From Candidatus Nanopelagicaceae bacterium (GTDB lineage: Bacteria > Actinomycetota > Actinomycetes > Nanopelagicales > Nanopelagicaceae): DNA of 64,000 nt. Made by a program: the position numbers and the translations under genes. A model generated the notes under the pieces. That model was not told where the DNA came from. It made no database searches and saw nothing but the letters and a program-made list of their open reading frames with translations. The stretch spans positions 25,364 to 89,363 of the forward strand of contig SHVK01000004.1 in NCBI GenBank assembly GCA_009694285.1, written 5' to 3'. Shown in pieces: positions 36,203-46,365 of this stretch (position 1 is its first letter; each line of letters begins with the position of its first letter).

Positions 36203-36991
36203 TTAAATAGGTGGCTCAAATATAAACAATGTTCCAGAGAATCCACCGTCAACTGGTATGGCGATACCAGTGACAAAATCCGAGGCTGCACTTCCTAAAA
36301 ATGCGGCCACACCCTCAAAATCTGACTCCATTCCCCACCTATTTGCCGGCGTGCGTTGTAGTACTTGCTGCTCAAGTCCAGGGATTGAACGGGATTGGGT
36401 TGTCATTTCAGTTTTCACCCATCCCGGCAGAACCGCATTTACTTGAATATTATCCGCTCCCCAAGCTACTGCTAAAGATTTAGCTAATTGAACTACTGCA
36501 CCTTTTGTAGCCGCATATGCGGAAGTTATTCCAAATCCAAAGATGCTTGTCATGGAGCCAATTGTGAGTATTTTTCCGCCACCACGCTTTTTCATTTCTG
36601 GATAAACGGCTTGGCAGCACTCAAAAACCGCAGTTAAATTTGTATCTAAAACATCTTTCCAATCTGCTTTAGAAAAATCTTCTGGTTTTTTGCGAATATT
36701 AATACCGGCATTGGCTACTAAAATATCAATTGAGCCAAGTTTTGCAACTGTATCAATTACGGCTTGATCAATATCTGCTCGAATATTTACATCGACTTTA
36801 AATGCAACTGCGCGCACTCCAAGGGATTCAAGTTCAGCTACGGCTTTGGTACTTTTTTCGAGGTTGCGCGACCAGATCGCGATATTTGCACCAGATTTAG
36901 CAAATCCCCGCGCAAATCCAAGACCGATTCCACCATTTCCACCAGTGACTACGGCAACTTTGCCATGCAAGTCAAAGGCGGATGGGGTCAT
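36203..36991 (-). CDS. SDR family oxidoreductase
   Basis: Short-chain dehydrogenase/reductase of 262 residues. NAD(P)-binding 'TGGNGGIGLGFARG' near residue 16, 'NAGINIRKKPED' near 92, and the catalytic Ser...Tyr-x3-Lys with 'SAYAATKGAV' near 157. It resembles gluconate/2-deoxygluconate-type dehydrogenases, but the substrate is not fixed by sequence. The start lies 9 bases after the clpC stop and the gene ends 5 bases before the DoxX-Rieske gene. Confidence 0.85.
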   Translation of the reverse strand: MTPSAFDLHGKVAVVTGGNGGIGLGFARGFAKSGANIAIWSRNLEKSTKAVAELESLGVRAVAFKVDVNIRADIDQAVIDTVAKLGSIDILVANAGINIRKKPEDFSKADWKDVLDTNLTAVFECCQAVYPEMKKRGGGKILTIGSMTSIFGFGITSAYAATKGAVVQLAKSLAVAWGADNIQVNAVLPGWVKTEMTTQSRSIPGLEQQVLQRTPANRWGMESDFEGVAAFLGSAASDFVTGIAIPVDGGFSGTLFIFEPPI

Positions 36992-37000
36992 TGATGAAAG

Positions 37001-39502
37001 TTAAACTGCTGGAGTTTCGGCCAGATCCTCAGGTGTGTTGGGTGTTGAAATCTTTGGTTCACCAGTAAAAGTGAACTTCGCGTCAACTCCTTCGCCTTCA
37101 GTATCAACAACGATAATTTCACCGGCTTTAAGTTCGCCAAATAAAATTTTCTCAGAAAGAATATCTTCAATCTCTCGTTGAATGGTCCGGCGTAATGGAC
37201 GCGCTCCCATTACTGGATCATAACCGCGGGATGCGAGCAATTCCTTAGCAGAAGGTTTCAATTCGATACCCATATCTTTGGCTTTTAACCGCTCATCAAG
37301 TAACGCAATCATCAAATCAACAATTTGTACAATCTCTGTTTCTGTCAATTGATGGAAGACAACTATCTCGTCAATACGGTTCAAAAATTCTGGACGGAAA
37401 TGCGCTTTAAGTTCATCAGTAACTTTATTGCGCATCCGCTCATAAGAGGTTTGTGAATCGCCACTGTTAGCAAAACCAAGTCCGGCACCCTTTGATATGT
37501 CACGAGTTCCAAGGTTTGTAGTCATGATGATGATTGTGTTTTTGAAATCTACAACGCGACCTTGCGCATCTGTTAAACGCCCATCTTCAAGAACTTGTAG
37601 CAAGGAGTTGAAGATATCTGGATGTGCTTTTTCAATCTCATCAAAGAGCACAACTGAGAATGGACGGCGCCGAACTTTCTCGGTGAGTTGTCCGCCTTCG
37701 TCATAACCAACATATCCTGGAGGTGAGCCAAATAACCGTGAAACAGTATGGCGTTCGGCGTACTCACTCATATCGAGTTGAATAAGTGCATCTGCATCAC
37801 CAAATAAGAAACTAGCCAGAGTGCGGGATAGTTCAGTCTTACCAACCCCAGAAGGACCGGCGAAGATAAATGAGCCTCCTGGACGTTTAGGATCTTTCAA
37901 TCCTGCTCGTGCTCGACGAATCGCTTGTGAAAGTGCCTTAATGGCTTGATCTTGGCCAATTACCCGTTTGTGTAATTCATCTTCCATGCGTAACAAACGT
38001 GAGGTCTCTTCCTCAGTCAACTTCACAATTGGAATTCCGGTAGCCGCAGCAAGAACTTCAGCAATCTCTTCTTCGCCAACAACTGAAACCTGGTCTAAAT
38101 CCCCAGCTTTCCATTGCTTCTCGCGCTCACTTTTTTCTTGAATCAGAGTTTTTTCTTTATCCCGAAGTGAGGCTGCTTTTTCAAAATCTTGCCCATCAAT
38201 TGCCGACTCTTTTTCGCGTCTAACATTTGCGATGCGATCATCAAACTCACGTAAATCAGGTGGTGCTGTCATTCGCTTAATTCGAAGACGAGATCCGGCT
38301 TCATCAATAAGGTCAATCGCTTTATCTGGCAAGAAGCGATCTGAAACATAACGATCTGCCAAAGTAGCAGCCGCAACTAAGGCTGTATCTGTAATTGAAA
38401 CATGGTGATGTGACTCGTAACGATCACGAAGTCCTTTTAAAATCTCGATAGTGTGAGTTACGGATGGTTCAGCAACTTGAATTGGCTGAAAACGTCGCTC
38501 AAGTGCAGCATCTTTTTCTAAATGTTTGCGGTATTCATCAAGAGTTGTGGCACCAATTGTCTGAAGTTCGCCACGTGCCAACATAGGTTTCAAAATGCTT
38601 GCGGCATCAATTGCACCTTCTGCAGCACCTGCACCTACCAATGTGTGAATTTCATCGATAAACAAAATAATATCGCCACGTGTGCGAATCTCTTTCAATA
38701 CTTTCTTCAAGCGCTCTTCAAAATCTCCACGGTAGCGACTTCCGGCAACTAACGCACCAAGATCTAGTGAATAGATTTGTTTATCTTTAATAGTTTCTGG
38801 AACTAAGTTCTTAACAATCGCCTGAGCAAGTCCTTCAACCACCGCAGTTTTACCAACGCCTGGTTCACCAATTAATACTGGGTTATTTTTTGTACGACGC
38901 GAAAGAATTTGCATTACGCGTTCAATCTCTTTTTCGCGACCAATAACAGGATCAAGTTTTCCTTCACGAGCAGCAGCAGTTAAGTTGCGACCAAATTGAT
39001 CAAGAACCAGCGAGGTAGATGGAGTTCCTTCAGCAGGACCGCTAGAAGTTGCGGCCTCTTTACCTTGATAACCTGAAAGCAATTGAATCACTTGTTGACG
39101 TACGCGATTTAAATCTGCGCCAAGTTTTACCAAAACTTGAGCAGCAACACCTTCGCCTTCACGAATTAGACCAAGCAAAATATGTTCCGTACCAATGTAG
39201 TTGTGTCCGAGTTGCAAAGCTTCACGAAGTGAGAGTTCTAATACTTTTTTAGCACGTGGAGTAAATGGAATATGTCCACTTGGTGCTTGTTGGCCTTGAC
39301 CAATAATCTCTTCAACTTGTGCACGAACTGCTTCAAGTGAGATCCCAAGTGATTCAAGAGCTTTTGCGGCTACACCTTCACCTTCGTGAATTAAGCCAAG
39401 CAAAATGTGCTCAGTGCCGATGTAATTGTGATTGAGCATGCGAGCTTCTTCTTGGGCGAGTACAACTACTCGTCTGGCTCGGTCAGTAAACCGCTCAAAC
39501 AT
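37001..39502 (-). CDS. clpC: ATP-dependent Clp protease ATP-binding subunit ClpC
   Basis: AAA+ unfoldase that feeds proteins to ClpP. Two Clp N-terminal repeats ('[24 protein letters not shown]' and the related second copy) fill residues 1-150. Then come first AAA Walker A 'GEPGVGKT' near 215, a UVR-type middle region near 420-450, second AAA Walker A 'GPSGVGKTE' near 555, and a C-terminal domain. ATG with AGGAG 6 bases upstream, so unlike many neighbours it has a leader. The Lsr2 gene often placed between lysS and clpC is absent. Confidence 0.96.
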   Translation of the reverse strand: MFERFTDRARRVVVLAQEEARMLNHNYIGTEHILLGLIHEGEGVAAKALESLGISLEAVRAQVEEIIGQGQQAPSGHIPFTPRAKKVLELSLREALQLGHNYIGTEHILLGLIREGEGVAAQVLVKLGADLNRVRQQVIQLLSGYQGKEAATSSGPAEGTPSTSLVLDQFGRNLTAAAREGKLDPVIGREKEIERVMQILSRRTKNNPVLIGEPGVGKTAVVEGLAQAIVKNLVPETIKDKQIYSLDLGALVAGSRYRGDFEERLKKVLKEIRTRGDIILFIDEIHTLVGAGAAEGAIDAASILKPMLARGELQTIGATTLDEYRKHLEKDAALERRFQPIQVAEPSVTHTIEILKGLRDRYESHHHVSITDTALVAAATLADRYVSDRFLPDKAIDLIDEAGSRLRIKRMTAPPDLREFDDRIANVRREKESAIDGQDFEKAASLRDKEKTLIQEKSEREKQWKAGDLDQVSVVGEEEIAEVLAAATGIPIVKLTEEETSRLLRMEDELHKRVIGQDQAIKALSQAIRRARAGLKDPKRPGGSFIFAGPSGVGKTELSRTLASFLFGDADALIQLDMSEYAERHTVSRLFGSPPGYVGYDEGGQLTEKVRRRPFSVVLFDEIEKAHPDIFNSLLQVLEDGRLTDAQGRVVDFKNTIIIMTTNLGTRDISKGAGLGFANSGDSQTSYERMRNKVTDELKAHFRPEFLNRIDEIVVFHQLTETEIVQIVDLMIALLDERLKAKDMGIELKPSAKELLASRGYDPVMGARPLRRTIQREIEDILSEKILFGELKAGEIIVVDTEGEGVDAKFTFTGEPKISTPNTPEDLAETPAV

Positions 39503-39705
39503 GGCAACTCCTCTAACTATGTAATGTGGCCCTTTTGCGTGGGTGCAACTCCAAGCCTAATCATCTCTTACTTAGGCGGCACATTGGGTGGTATTTCTTT
39601 TAACGCTCAACCAGTCTCAAATATGCCCGCATCCGTGTCGATTCTCCAAATTTTTGGACTGACCACTAGATATAGGGTAGCTGAAGGGGAAATCGCACTG
39701 TCTTT

Positions 39706-39728
39706 CCCCAAAAAGCCCGATTGGGGCT
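39706..39728 (-). terminator. Short rho-independent terminator after argA
   Basis: On the minus strand, AGCCC and GGGCT form a five-base-pair stem with a five-base loop, followed by a run of T. It begins inside the argA stop codon, a very compact arrangement. Confidence 0.45.
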
Positions 39729-40224
39729 AGAGCAGTCGCAACATTCTGGTGTTCCCCAGGGTGTTTGGCTTCACACTCTCCAACTCCAAGAATTCAGCAA
39801 TACCCGCATCGTATGAGAGCAAAAGCTCTTGGTACACGGCTGGATCAACAGGGGTTCCTTGAATTTCAACAAATCCATGTCTACTAAAGAAATCTGTTTC
39901 AAATGTTAAACAGAAAATTCTTTTCACTCCAAGTTCGATTGCACGAGTTGTGATGTGATCCATTATCTGCGACCCGATACCAGTGCCTCGATATTTTTCA
40001 ATAACAGCCATCGTTCGGACTTCAGCTAAATCTTCCCAAAGAATATGCAGAGCACCACAGCCAATAACTTCGCCATCTATTTCAGCAACTGTAAACTCCT
40101 GAACAGATTCATAAAGAGTTACTGTTTCTTTTGTAAGTAATCTGCGGCCAAGTGCATAAGTGTCGATAATTTGTCGAAGTTTTATAATGTCACTTGTGCG
40201 GGCTGGACGGATTATTGGGTTCAT
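39727..40224 (-). CDS. argA: Amino-acid N-acetyltransferase (N-acetylglutamate synthase)
   Basis: Short GNAT-type N-acetylglutamate synthase for arginine synthesis. 'VIRPARTSDI'-like N-terminus, acetyl-CoA-binding 'VIEKYRGTGIGSQIM' near residue 96, 'FCLTFETDFFSRHGFVEIQGTPVDPAVYQ' near 120-145, and the C-terminal 'VKPNTLGNTRMLRLL'. It matches mycobacterial ArgA (Rv2747) closely by recollection. The start overlaps the lysS stop by four bases. Confidence 0.9.
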   Translation of the reverse strand: MNPIIRPARTSDIIKLRQIIDTYALGRRLLTKETVTLYESVQEFTVAEIDGEVIGCGALHILWEDLAEVRTMAVIEKYRGTGIGSQIMDHITTRAIELGVKRIFCLTFETDFFSRHGFVEIQGTPVDPAVYQELLLSYDAGIAEFLELESVKPNTLGNTRMLRLL

Positions 40225-41738
40225 TCTGGTTTCACTAGTGGAAATAAAATAGTTTCGCGAATTCCAAGACCAGTTAGTGCCATCAATAATCTATCTACAC
40301 CCATGCCCATCCCTCCCAGTGGCGGCATTCCGAATTCAAGAGCGCGTAAAAAATCCTCATCCAATACCATGGCTTCCACATCGCCTTTTGCACCAAGTGC
40401 TGCTTGTGCTACTAACCGCTCACGTTGAATAACTGGATCTGTTAATTCGGAGTAACCAGTAGCAAGTTCGAAACCATCAATATATAAATCCCATTTCTCA
40501 GCGACGCCCGGGATATCGCGATGTGCTCGAACTAGTGGTGATGTGTCTAATGGAAATCCCATAACAAAAGTTGGAGTTTTCAACTCTGGCTTAACTAAAT
40601 GTTCAAACAATTCTTCTAATAGTTTTCCGGTGATCCATTTTGGATCAACTGATAAGCCGACTTTTTTTGCTAATTCAATTAACTCATCATGAGAAGTCAT
40701 TGCGGTAACTTCCACGCCCACTGCTTTAGAAACAGATCCGTACAGTGAAATCTGATCCCACTTTCCACCTAAATCACTTTCGCGCCCATCAAAATGTGTG
40801 ACTGTTGTCGATCCACAACTTGCAATTGCTGCTTCTTGCACTAATGCTCTTGTTAACTCAATCATGGAATTCCAATCTCCATAAGATTGGTAAGACTCGA
40901 TCATTGCAAACTCTGGCGAGTGTGAGGAGTCAGCACCTTCATTTCTAAAATTTCGGTTGATTTCGAAAACTCGCTCAATACCACCAACAATGCAACGTTT
41001 TAAATAAAGTTCTGGTGCAATTCTAAGAAAAAGTTCCATGTCATAGGCGTTAATTTGAGTCTTAAATGGCCGAGCAGCAGCACCGCCATGCAATACCTGC
41101 AACATTGGGGTTTCTACTTCAATAAAATCACGCTGCGAAAAAGTGTCACGAAGAGATTTCATTACGACTGGTCGTAAGCGGGCATTAGATCTGGCTTCTG
41201 GTCTAACTATTAAATCCACATAACGCATCCGAACCCGGGTCTCTTCAGATAAAGGTTTATGTTCTACAGGTAGCGGACGTAAAGTTTTAGCTGCCATATT
41301 CCAAGAAGTTGCCAGAATTGAAAGTTCGCCGCGTTTTGATGTGATTATTTCACCGGTGACACTTACAAAATCTCCAATATCTACAAAGGTTTTCCATTGT
41401 CCCAAAACTTCTTCGCCAACTTTGTCCAATGAGAACATCGCTTGTAATTCAGTTCCATCACCTTCACGTAAAGTTGCAAAACATAACTTTCCGGTATCTC
41501 GCTTAAAGATAACTCGACCACTCAAGCTCTCTGTTACCCCAGTTGTTACATCTATTTCTAGATCAGCGAACTTTTCTCGGATCGATTTAAGTGAAGAGGT
41601 ACGTGGAACCGCAACTGGATAAGGCTCAACCCCTGAGGAAATTAAAGTTTCTCTTTTTTCGTGGCGAATTCGAATCTGCTCTGGCAGATCATCCACTTCG
41701 GCGCCGCTATTGCTTTCCTGCGCACCTTTTTCGCTCAT
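40221..41738 (-). CDS. lysS: Lysyl-tRNA synthetase (class II)
   Basis: Charges tRNA-Lys. N-terminal OB-fold anticodon domain ('LSGRVIFKRDTGKLCFATLREGDGT' near 70), motif 2 'FRNEGADSSHSPEFAMIESY' near 265, and motif 3 'GMGMGVDRLLMALTG' near 485. ATG start with a TACCCT -10 box 6 bases upstream, inside the short gap after coaX, so it can be transcribed leaderless on its own. argA overlaps its end. Confidence 0.96.
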   Translation of the reverse strand: MSEKGAQESNSGAEVDDLPEQIRIRHEKRETLISSGVEPYPVAVPRTSSLKSIREKFADLEIDVTTGVTESLSGRVIFKRDTGKLCFATLREGDGTELQAMFSLDKVGEEVLGQWKTFVDIGDFVSVTGEIITSKRGELSILATSWNMAAKTLRPLPVEHKPLSEETRVRMRYVDLIVRPEARSNARLRPVVMKSLRDTFSQRDFIEVETPMLQVLHGGAAARPFKTQINAYDMELFLRIAPELYLKRCIVGGIERVFEINRNFRNEGADSSHSPEFAMIESYQSYGDWNSMIELTRALVQEAAIASCGSTTVTHFDGRESDLGGKWDQISLYGSVSKAVGVEVTAMTSHDELIELAKKVGLSVDPKWITGKLLEELFEHLVKPELKTPTFVMGFPLDTSPLVRAHRDIPGVAEKWDLYIDGFELATGYSELTDPVIQRERLVAQAALGAKGDVEAMVLDEDFLRALEFGMPPLGGMGMGVDRLLMALTGLGIRETILFPLVKPE

Positions 41739-41744
41739 GGGTAG

Positions 41745-41750
41745 AGGGTA
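41745..41750 (-). promoter_or_regulatory. -10 box of lysS (leaderless)
   Basis: TACCCT on the minus strand, 6 bases before the lysS ATG and 7 bases after the coaX stop. Confidence 0.5.
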
Positions 41751-41756
41751 CCGGTT

Positions 41757-42518
41757 CTAGTGGTTTCGCTCATGCACCAAGCGAAGGCCAATCAAGGTCA
41801 AATCTGGTTCGTGAAAATCAATGGTTTCACAAATTCCAATAACTAAGGTTGCCAATCCGCCAGTAGCAACTACCGTTATTCCATCTACATCAAGTTCATC
41901 ACTAATCCGCCTTACCAAGCCATCCACCTGTCCAGCAAAGCCATAAATTGTTCCGGATTGCAAAGCTTCGACAGTATTTTTCCCAATAACTGATTTCGGT
42001 TTAATTAATTCAACTTTTCTAAGTTGTGCAGCTCGAGCCGCTAACGCCTCAACAGAGATTTCAATTCCGGGTGCAAGTGCCCCACCTAAAAATTCCCCTT
42101 TCGCTGATACAACATCAAAATTAGTAGAGGTACCAAAATCAACAACAATTACTGGACCGTTTTCACCAAACATCTCATGAGCGGCCAATGTATTTGCGAT
42201 TCGATCTGATCCAATCTCCTTTGGATTATCTACAAGCAATGGAACACCAGTTTTAATACCAGGTTCAAGTATGGTCGATGGTGTTTGGGCGTAATGCCTC
42301 GAAAGCATTGTGCGTAATTCACGCAGAACTGCCGGAACTGTTGAACATAACGAGATACCACTTACCTCAAAATCTTCCACTAAAGAACGGTATTTAATCC
42401 ATAACTCATCAGCAGTGTCACGTGGATCTGTCTTAACTCGCCATGAATGTAAAATCTTTTGATTATCAAAAATTCCTAATACCGTATTGGTATTCCCAAC
42501 GTCTATAGTTAATAACAT
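41757..42518 (-). CDS. coaX: Type III pantothenate kinase
   Basis: First step of coenzyme A synthesis, phosphorylating pantothenate. ASKHA-fold motifs: 'LLTIDVGNTNTVLGIF' at the N-terminus, 'GSDRIANTLAA' near 103, 'VVDFGTSTNFDVV' near 124, and 'GFAGQVDGLVRRI' near 197. Length (253) is normal. It follows nadC with one base between, in the cofactor operon. Confidence 0.94.
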   Translation of the reverse strand: MLLTIDVGNTNTVLGIFDNQKILHSWRVKTDPRDTADELWIKYRSLVEDFEVSGISLCSTVPAVLRELRTMLSRHYAQTPSTILEPGIKTGVPLLVDNPKEIGSDRIANTLAAHEMFGENGPVIVVDFGTSTNFDVVSAKGEFLGGALAPGIEISVEALAARAAQLRKVELIKPKSVIGKNTVEALQSGTIYGFAGQVDGLVRRISDELDVDGITVVATGGLATLVIGICETIDFHEPDLTLIGLRLVHERNH

Positions 42519-42519
42519 T

Positions 42520-43413
42520 TCACAACCCCTTAACTTTAAGATCTAAACCAATATCAAGAATTACAGCAGAGTGGGTTAACGCACCTATCGCAATAAAATT
42601 AACTCCACTTTCAGCGTATTTATGGGCATTTTCTAAGGTGATACCGCCGGAAGCTTCAAGTTTTGTTCGGCTAGCGCATTGTTTAACCGCTAACTTGCAT
42701 TCCTCTGGCGACATGTTGTCTAGCAAAATTAAATCAACTTTGCCTGCAATTGCTTCCTCTATTTGGTCTAGTCGATCAATCTCAACTTCGATAGAAAGAT
42801 TTGGAAATTTATTTCGCACATCGTTAATTGCTTTTGTAATACTTCCCGTCGCCGCGATGTGATTATCTTTTATCAGAGCGGCGTCAGATAAGTTCATCCG
42901 ATGATTTGTGGCCCCTCCCATTCGGACTGCAAACTTTTCAATTTCTCGCCATCCTGGAGTTGTTTTCCGGGTATCGCGCACTACACAATTAGTGCCTTTC
43001 ACTGCTTCAACCCAAATACTTGAAATAGTTGCAATCCCTGATAGCCGCGAAAGGAAATTAAGTGCAGTTCGCTCTGCTAGAAGCAAGTCAGCAACTTTTC
43101 CCGTGGCTTCAAAGATTAATTCTCCAGCTTCCACTTTGCTTCCTTCAGATATTTGCTTATCAAACTTAATCGCAGAGTTTCCGGCAATTTCAAGTACGGC
43201 TTGTGCCGCAAATATCCCAGCAACAACTCCACTCTTTCTAGCATTAAATTGCGCGACCGCTATTTGATTAGCTGAGATTGTTGCAACAGTAGTTGCATCT
43301 AACCCACTACCTAAATCTTCTCGAAGTGCTGCATCGACTAATACTTCGAAAGGTTGCGGCGATATTTTTTGTGCTAAAAGTTTTGCAACAAGTTGATTAG
43401 ATAATCTACTCAT
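42520..43413 (-). CDS. nadC: Nicotinate-nucleotide pyrophosphorylase
   Basis: Quinolinate phosphoribosyltransferase of NAD synthesis. Motifs: 'ALREDLGSGLDATT' near residue 28, 'AERTALNFLSRLSGIAT' near 115, 'DTRKTTPGWREIEKFAVRMGGATNHRMNLSDAALIKDNH' (its R, K and H phosphate and quinolinate ligands) near 145-185, and 'LEASGGITLENAHKYAESGV' near 250. The start overlaps nadB by eight bases. Confidence 0.96.
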   Translation of the reverse strand: MSRLSNQLVAKLLAQKISPQPFEVLVDAALREDLGSGLDATTVATISANQIAVAQFNARKSGVVAGIFAAQAVLEIAGNSAIKFDKQISEGSKVEAGELIFEATGKVADLLLAERTALNFLSRLSGIATISSIWVEAVKGTNCVVRDTRKTTPGWREIEKFAVRMGGATNHRMNLSDAALIKDNHIAATGSITKAINDVRNKFPNLSIEVEIDRLDQIEEAIAGKVDLILLDNMSPEECKLAVKQCASRTKLEASGGITLENAHKYAESGVNFIAIGALTHSAVILDIGLDLKVKGL

Positions 43414-45019
43414 TTATCACCTTTTCTAAATTGTGTAGGTAATTTCCGGCTATATCCATCTCTTGTAAAATCCGTTGTTGCCAAGAATCCAGCAGCTTAG
43501 GAAAATCTTCACGCCAATGTGATCCCCGAGTCTCTTCTCTTATTAGCGCTGAGCGCACTAAAACATTTGCCAAACAATGCAAATTAGTTACTTCCCAAGC
43601 CTCAACGCAAGGTTGATCTGATGTTCTTTTTGCTAACTGATCTAAAGTTGCCAACACCTCTTCTAAAGATTCTCTAGTTCTAATTACACCAGCACCTTTA
43701 CTCATAGCATTCGCGATATCTGTTCTAATTGCAGGATCAAGCAAAATGCTCTTTGAGTTATTTTCTACCGGCTCGCCTTGAGCAGGAAGATTTACTTTTA
43801 AATCATCAGCAATTCGTGCTGCAAAAACTAAGCCCTCTAATAGGGAATTAGAAGCCAATCTATTTGCACCATGAACACCGGTACATGCTGTTTCACCACA
43901 TGCATATAACCCCGAAATACTTGAGTGCCCAAACAAATTAACGCGAACGCCTCCAGAAGCGTAATGAGCAGCGGGTGCAACCGGAATCAAATCCTTTGTT
44001 GGATCAATATTATGATCTAAGCAAGATTGATAAATGGTTGGGAATCTTTCTGGAAAATTTGATACTTCGCTTACATCAAGCCAAACATGATCACTTCCAT
44101 TTTTAATCATCTCGCGCATAATTACTTTTGCTACAACATCTCGCGGAGCCAAATCTGCTAATTCATGTGCGCCCTGCATAAAGCGAACGCCAGCATCATT
44201 AACTAAAACTGCACCTTCACCACGAACCGCTTCACTAATAAGTGGTTGTTGGCCACTTGCATTATTGCCAAGCCACATAACTGTTGGGTGAAATTGAATA
44301 AATTCAACATCAGCTATTCCGGCCCCCGCACGTAATGCCAGCGCAACTCCATCTCCAGTTGAGACTGGAGGATTTGTAGTTTGGGCGAAGACTTGCCCTA
44401 ACCCTCCTGTTCCTAAAATCACCGCTCGTCCAAGTGCTCGACCCACACCATCGCGACTACCTTGACCAATAACATGCAATGTCACTCCACAAACTCGACC
44501 ATCATCGTCAACAAGAGCATCTAGTACCAGTGCATTCTCAATTAATTCAATTCCCTCATCTTGTGTTACGGCAGCAAGTAGGGCTCGTGAAATTTCCGCT
44601 CCGGTTGCATCACCGCCAGCATGCAAGATGCGATTTCGATGGTGACCGCCTTCACGCGTTAATGCAATCTCACCACTTATCGAGCGATCAAAAACGGCAC
44701 CTCTTGCAATTAATCTTTCAACAGCACCAGGACCTTCGGAAACTAAAATCCTTACCGCTTCAACATCACAAAGTCCCGCCCCTGCAACAATGGTGTCCTC
44801 TTCGTGCTCTGCTGGAGAATCCCCTGGGCCGAGCGCCGCAGCGATTCCGCCTTGCGCCCATTTAGTGGAACCCGCATCAACGCGAGCTTTTGTTACTAAC
44901 AAAACAGATAATCCGTTAGCGCGAACTTGAAGAGCGGTAGTTAACCCTGCTATTCCTGATCCAACAATTATCACATCACTTTTTATTGTCCAACCTGGGC
45001 TAGGTGCAAGTAATTTCAT
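43406..45019 (-). CDS. nadB: L-aspartate oxidase
   Basis: FAD enzyme making iminoaspartate for NAD synthesis. FAD-binding 'IVGSGIAGLTTALQ' near residue 20, 'STKWAQGGIAA' near 50, 'REGGHHRNRILHAGGDATG' near 125, 'EFIQFHPTVM' near 240, and 'HYASGGVRVNLFG...CTGVHGANRLASNSLLEGLVF' near 350-395. Length (537) is normal. nadA is not in the window. Starts by overlapping panC. Confidence 0.95.
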   Translation of the reverse strand: MKLLAPSPGWTIKSDVIIVGSGIAGLTTALQVRANGLSVLLVTKARVDAGSTKWAQGGIAAALGPGDSPAEHEEDTIVAGAGLCDVEAVRILVSEGPGAVERLIARGAVFDRSISGEIALTREGGHHRNRILHAGGDATGAEISRALLAAVTQDEGIELIENALVLDALVDDDGRVCGVTLHVIGQGSRDGVGRALGRAVILGTGGLGQVFAQTTNPPVSTGDGVALALRAGAGIADVEFIQFHPTVMWLGNNASGQQPLISEAVRGEGAVLVNDAGVRFMQGAHELADLAPRDVVAKVIMREMIKNGSDHVWLDVSEVSNFPERFPTIYQSCLDHNIDPTKDLIPVAPAAHYASGGVRVNLFGHSSISGLYACGETACTGVHGANRLASNSLLEGLVFAARIADDLKVNLPAQGEPVENNSKSILLDPAIRTDIANAMSKGAGVIRTRESLEEVLATLDQLAKRTSDQPCVEAWEVTNLHCLANVLVRSALIREETRGSHWREDFPKLLDSWQQRILQEMDIAGNYLHNLEKVINE

Positions 45020-45855
45020 TTGCCTCGCCCTTCTGGCTCGATAACGGCCGCTAAATTATCTATTAACCTGACTGAGCCTACCCAACCAGCAAGAAGTAGT
45101 TGAACTGGGCCAAAATGGGATTGATCAACCTCAAGCAAGCTCTTGGGATTCACTATTGCAAAATAATCCAACTTGAAATCTATTTCAGTGGTTAGTTCAG
45201 CTAGGGCAGTATCTTTCATTTCAGCGTAACTTTGTTTTTTACTGGCCCTATCTAGTGCTCTAGAAATTACAAGTGCTGACTTCACTTGCTCTGAAGATAG
45301 TCTGACATTTCGCGAAGAGAGCGCCAATCCAGATATTTCTCTAATAGTTCTAGCTGAAACAATTTCGATCTCAGGGTGTGCACGTTTTGAAAATTCACGA
45401 ATTAAAAATAATTGTTGAAAATCTTTCTCTCCAAAAATCGCATAATCTGATTTTACAATTTCAAATAGGCGATTTACAACAGTCAAGACACCATCAAAAT
45501 GACCAACGCGAGTATGTCCCTCATAAATACGTCCAAGTTCACCCGCATCAATTAATTTATATTTGTCTGGATAAATCTCAGAGACTTCCGGAGTCCATAA
45601 AATATCAACTCCAGCTGCTTCGGCTAATTTAATATCTTCAGTTAAAGTGCGCGGATATTTATCTAAATCCTCAACCGATTCAAATTGAGTGGGATTGATA
45701 AATATACTCATTACAACTTGTTCCGCTAAAGTTTTAGCCTGCTTAACTAAAGATAAATGCCCTTGGTGCAAGGCGCCCATTGTTGGAACAAAAGCAATCT
45801 TGCTTCCACCCAGCGCTGTATCCGCACTAGGAACATATTTAAATAAGTGTTGCAT
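45016..45855 (-). CDS. panC: Pantothenate synthetase
   Basis: Joins pantoate and beta-alanine in an ATP-dependent step. Motifs: 'FVPTMGALHQGHLSLV' near residue 23, 'SIFINPTQF' near 50, 'FGEKDFQQLFLIREF' near 143, and 'SSRNVRLS' near 180. A GGAG ribosome-binding site lies 6 bases before the ATG and a 45-base gap separates it from folK, so an internal promoter is possible. panD, often next to panC, is not in the window. Confidence 0.95.
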   Translation of the reverse strand: MQHLFKYVPSADTALGGSKIAFVPTMGALHQGHLSLVKQAKTLAEQVVMSIFINPTQFESVEDLDKYPRTLTEDIKLAEAAGVDILWTPEVSEIYPDKYKLIDAGELGRIYEGHTRVGHFDGVLTVVNRLFEIVKSDYAIFGEKDFQQLFLIREFSKRAHPEIEIVSARTIREISGLALSSRNVRLSSEQVKSALVISRALDRASKKQSYAEMKDTALAELTTEIDFKLDYFAIVNPKSLLEVDQSHFGPVQLLLAGWVGSVRLIDNLAAVIEPEGRGK

Positions 45856-45900
45856 GCACTGCTCCAGTCCGCTGCTCGGGTACCAGGCTTCATGAGGAGT

Positions 45901-46365
45901 TTACTCGGTAAGTAGTCCACTCTCCAACAGATGAGAAATTGGGCCAAATCCTGGCAAGGTCGCTGTTGGATCTATCTCAATCCATGGTTGCAATACGAAT
46001 CCACGCTCATGCGCACGGGGATGTGGAATCGTTAAGTCAGGTGAATTAATAAGCATTTCATCACATTTAATTAAATCAATATCAAGAAATCGTGGGCCCC
46101 ATTTAACAGTGCTGTCATTTCGTTCACGTCCATGTGCACTTTCAATTGCCTGGGCCACCAATAACAACTCTTCTGGCTCTAAATTTGTTTCAATTATTAC
46201 TACTGCATTTAAAAAATCTGGTTGTGGGGGACCACCAATTGGTCTTGTTTGATAAAAAGATGACAACGCAATTACTTCGCTAACTTCATTTAATGCCTCA
46301 GATGCAGAACTCAAAATTTCTGCACTGTTTCCAAGATTTGAACCAAGTGACAATACCGCTCTCAT
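45901..46365 (-). CDS. folK: HPPK (6-hydroxymethyl-7,8-dihydropterin pyrophosphokinase)
   Basis: Transfers pyrophosphate to hydroxymethyldihydropterin in folate synthesis. Family features: 'LSLGSNLGN' at the N-terminus, 'YQTRPIGGPPQPDFLNAVV' near 38, and the signature 'GRERNDSTVKWGPRFLDIDLI' near 78-98. Overlaps folB by four bases. Confidence 0.94.
   Translation of the reverse strand: MRAVLSLGSNLGNSAEILSSASEALNEVSEVIALSSFYQTRPIGGPPQPDFLNAVVIIETNLEPEELLLVAQAIESAHGRERNDSTVKWGPRFLDIDLIKCDEMLINSPDLTIPHPRAHERGFVLQPWIEIDPTATLPGFGPISHLLESGLLTE

Noticed and set aside
39407..39730. 107-residue plus-strand reading frame before clpC
   Set aside because: It overlaps the clpC N-terminus and the argA terminator on the other strand, has no ribosome-binding site or family look.
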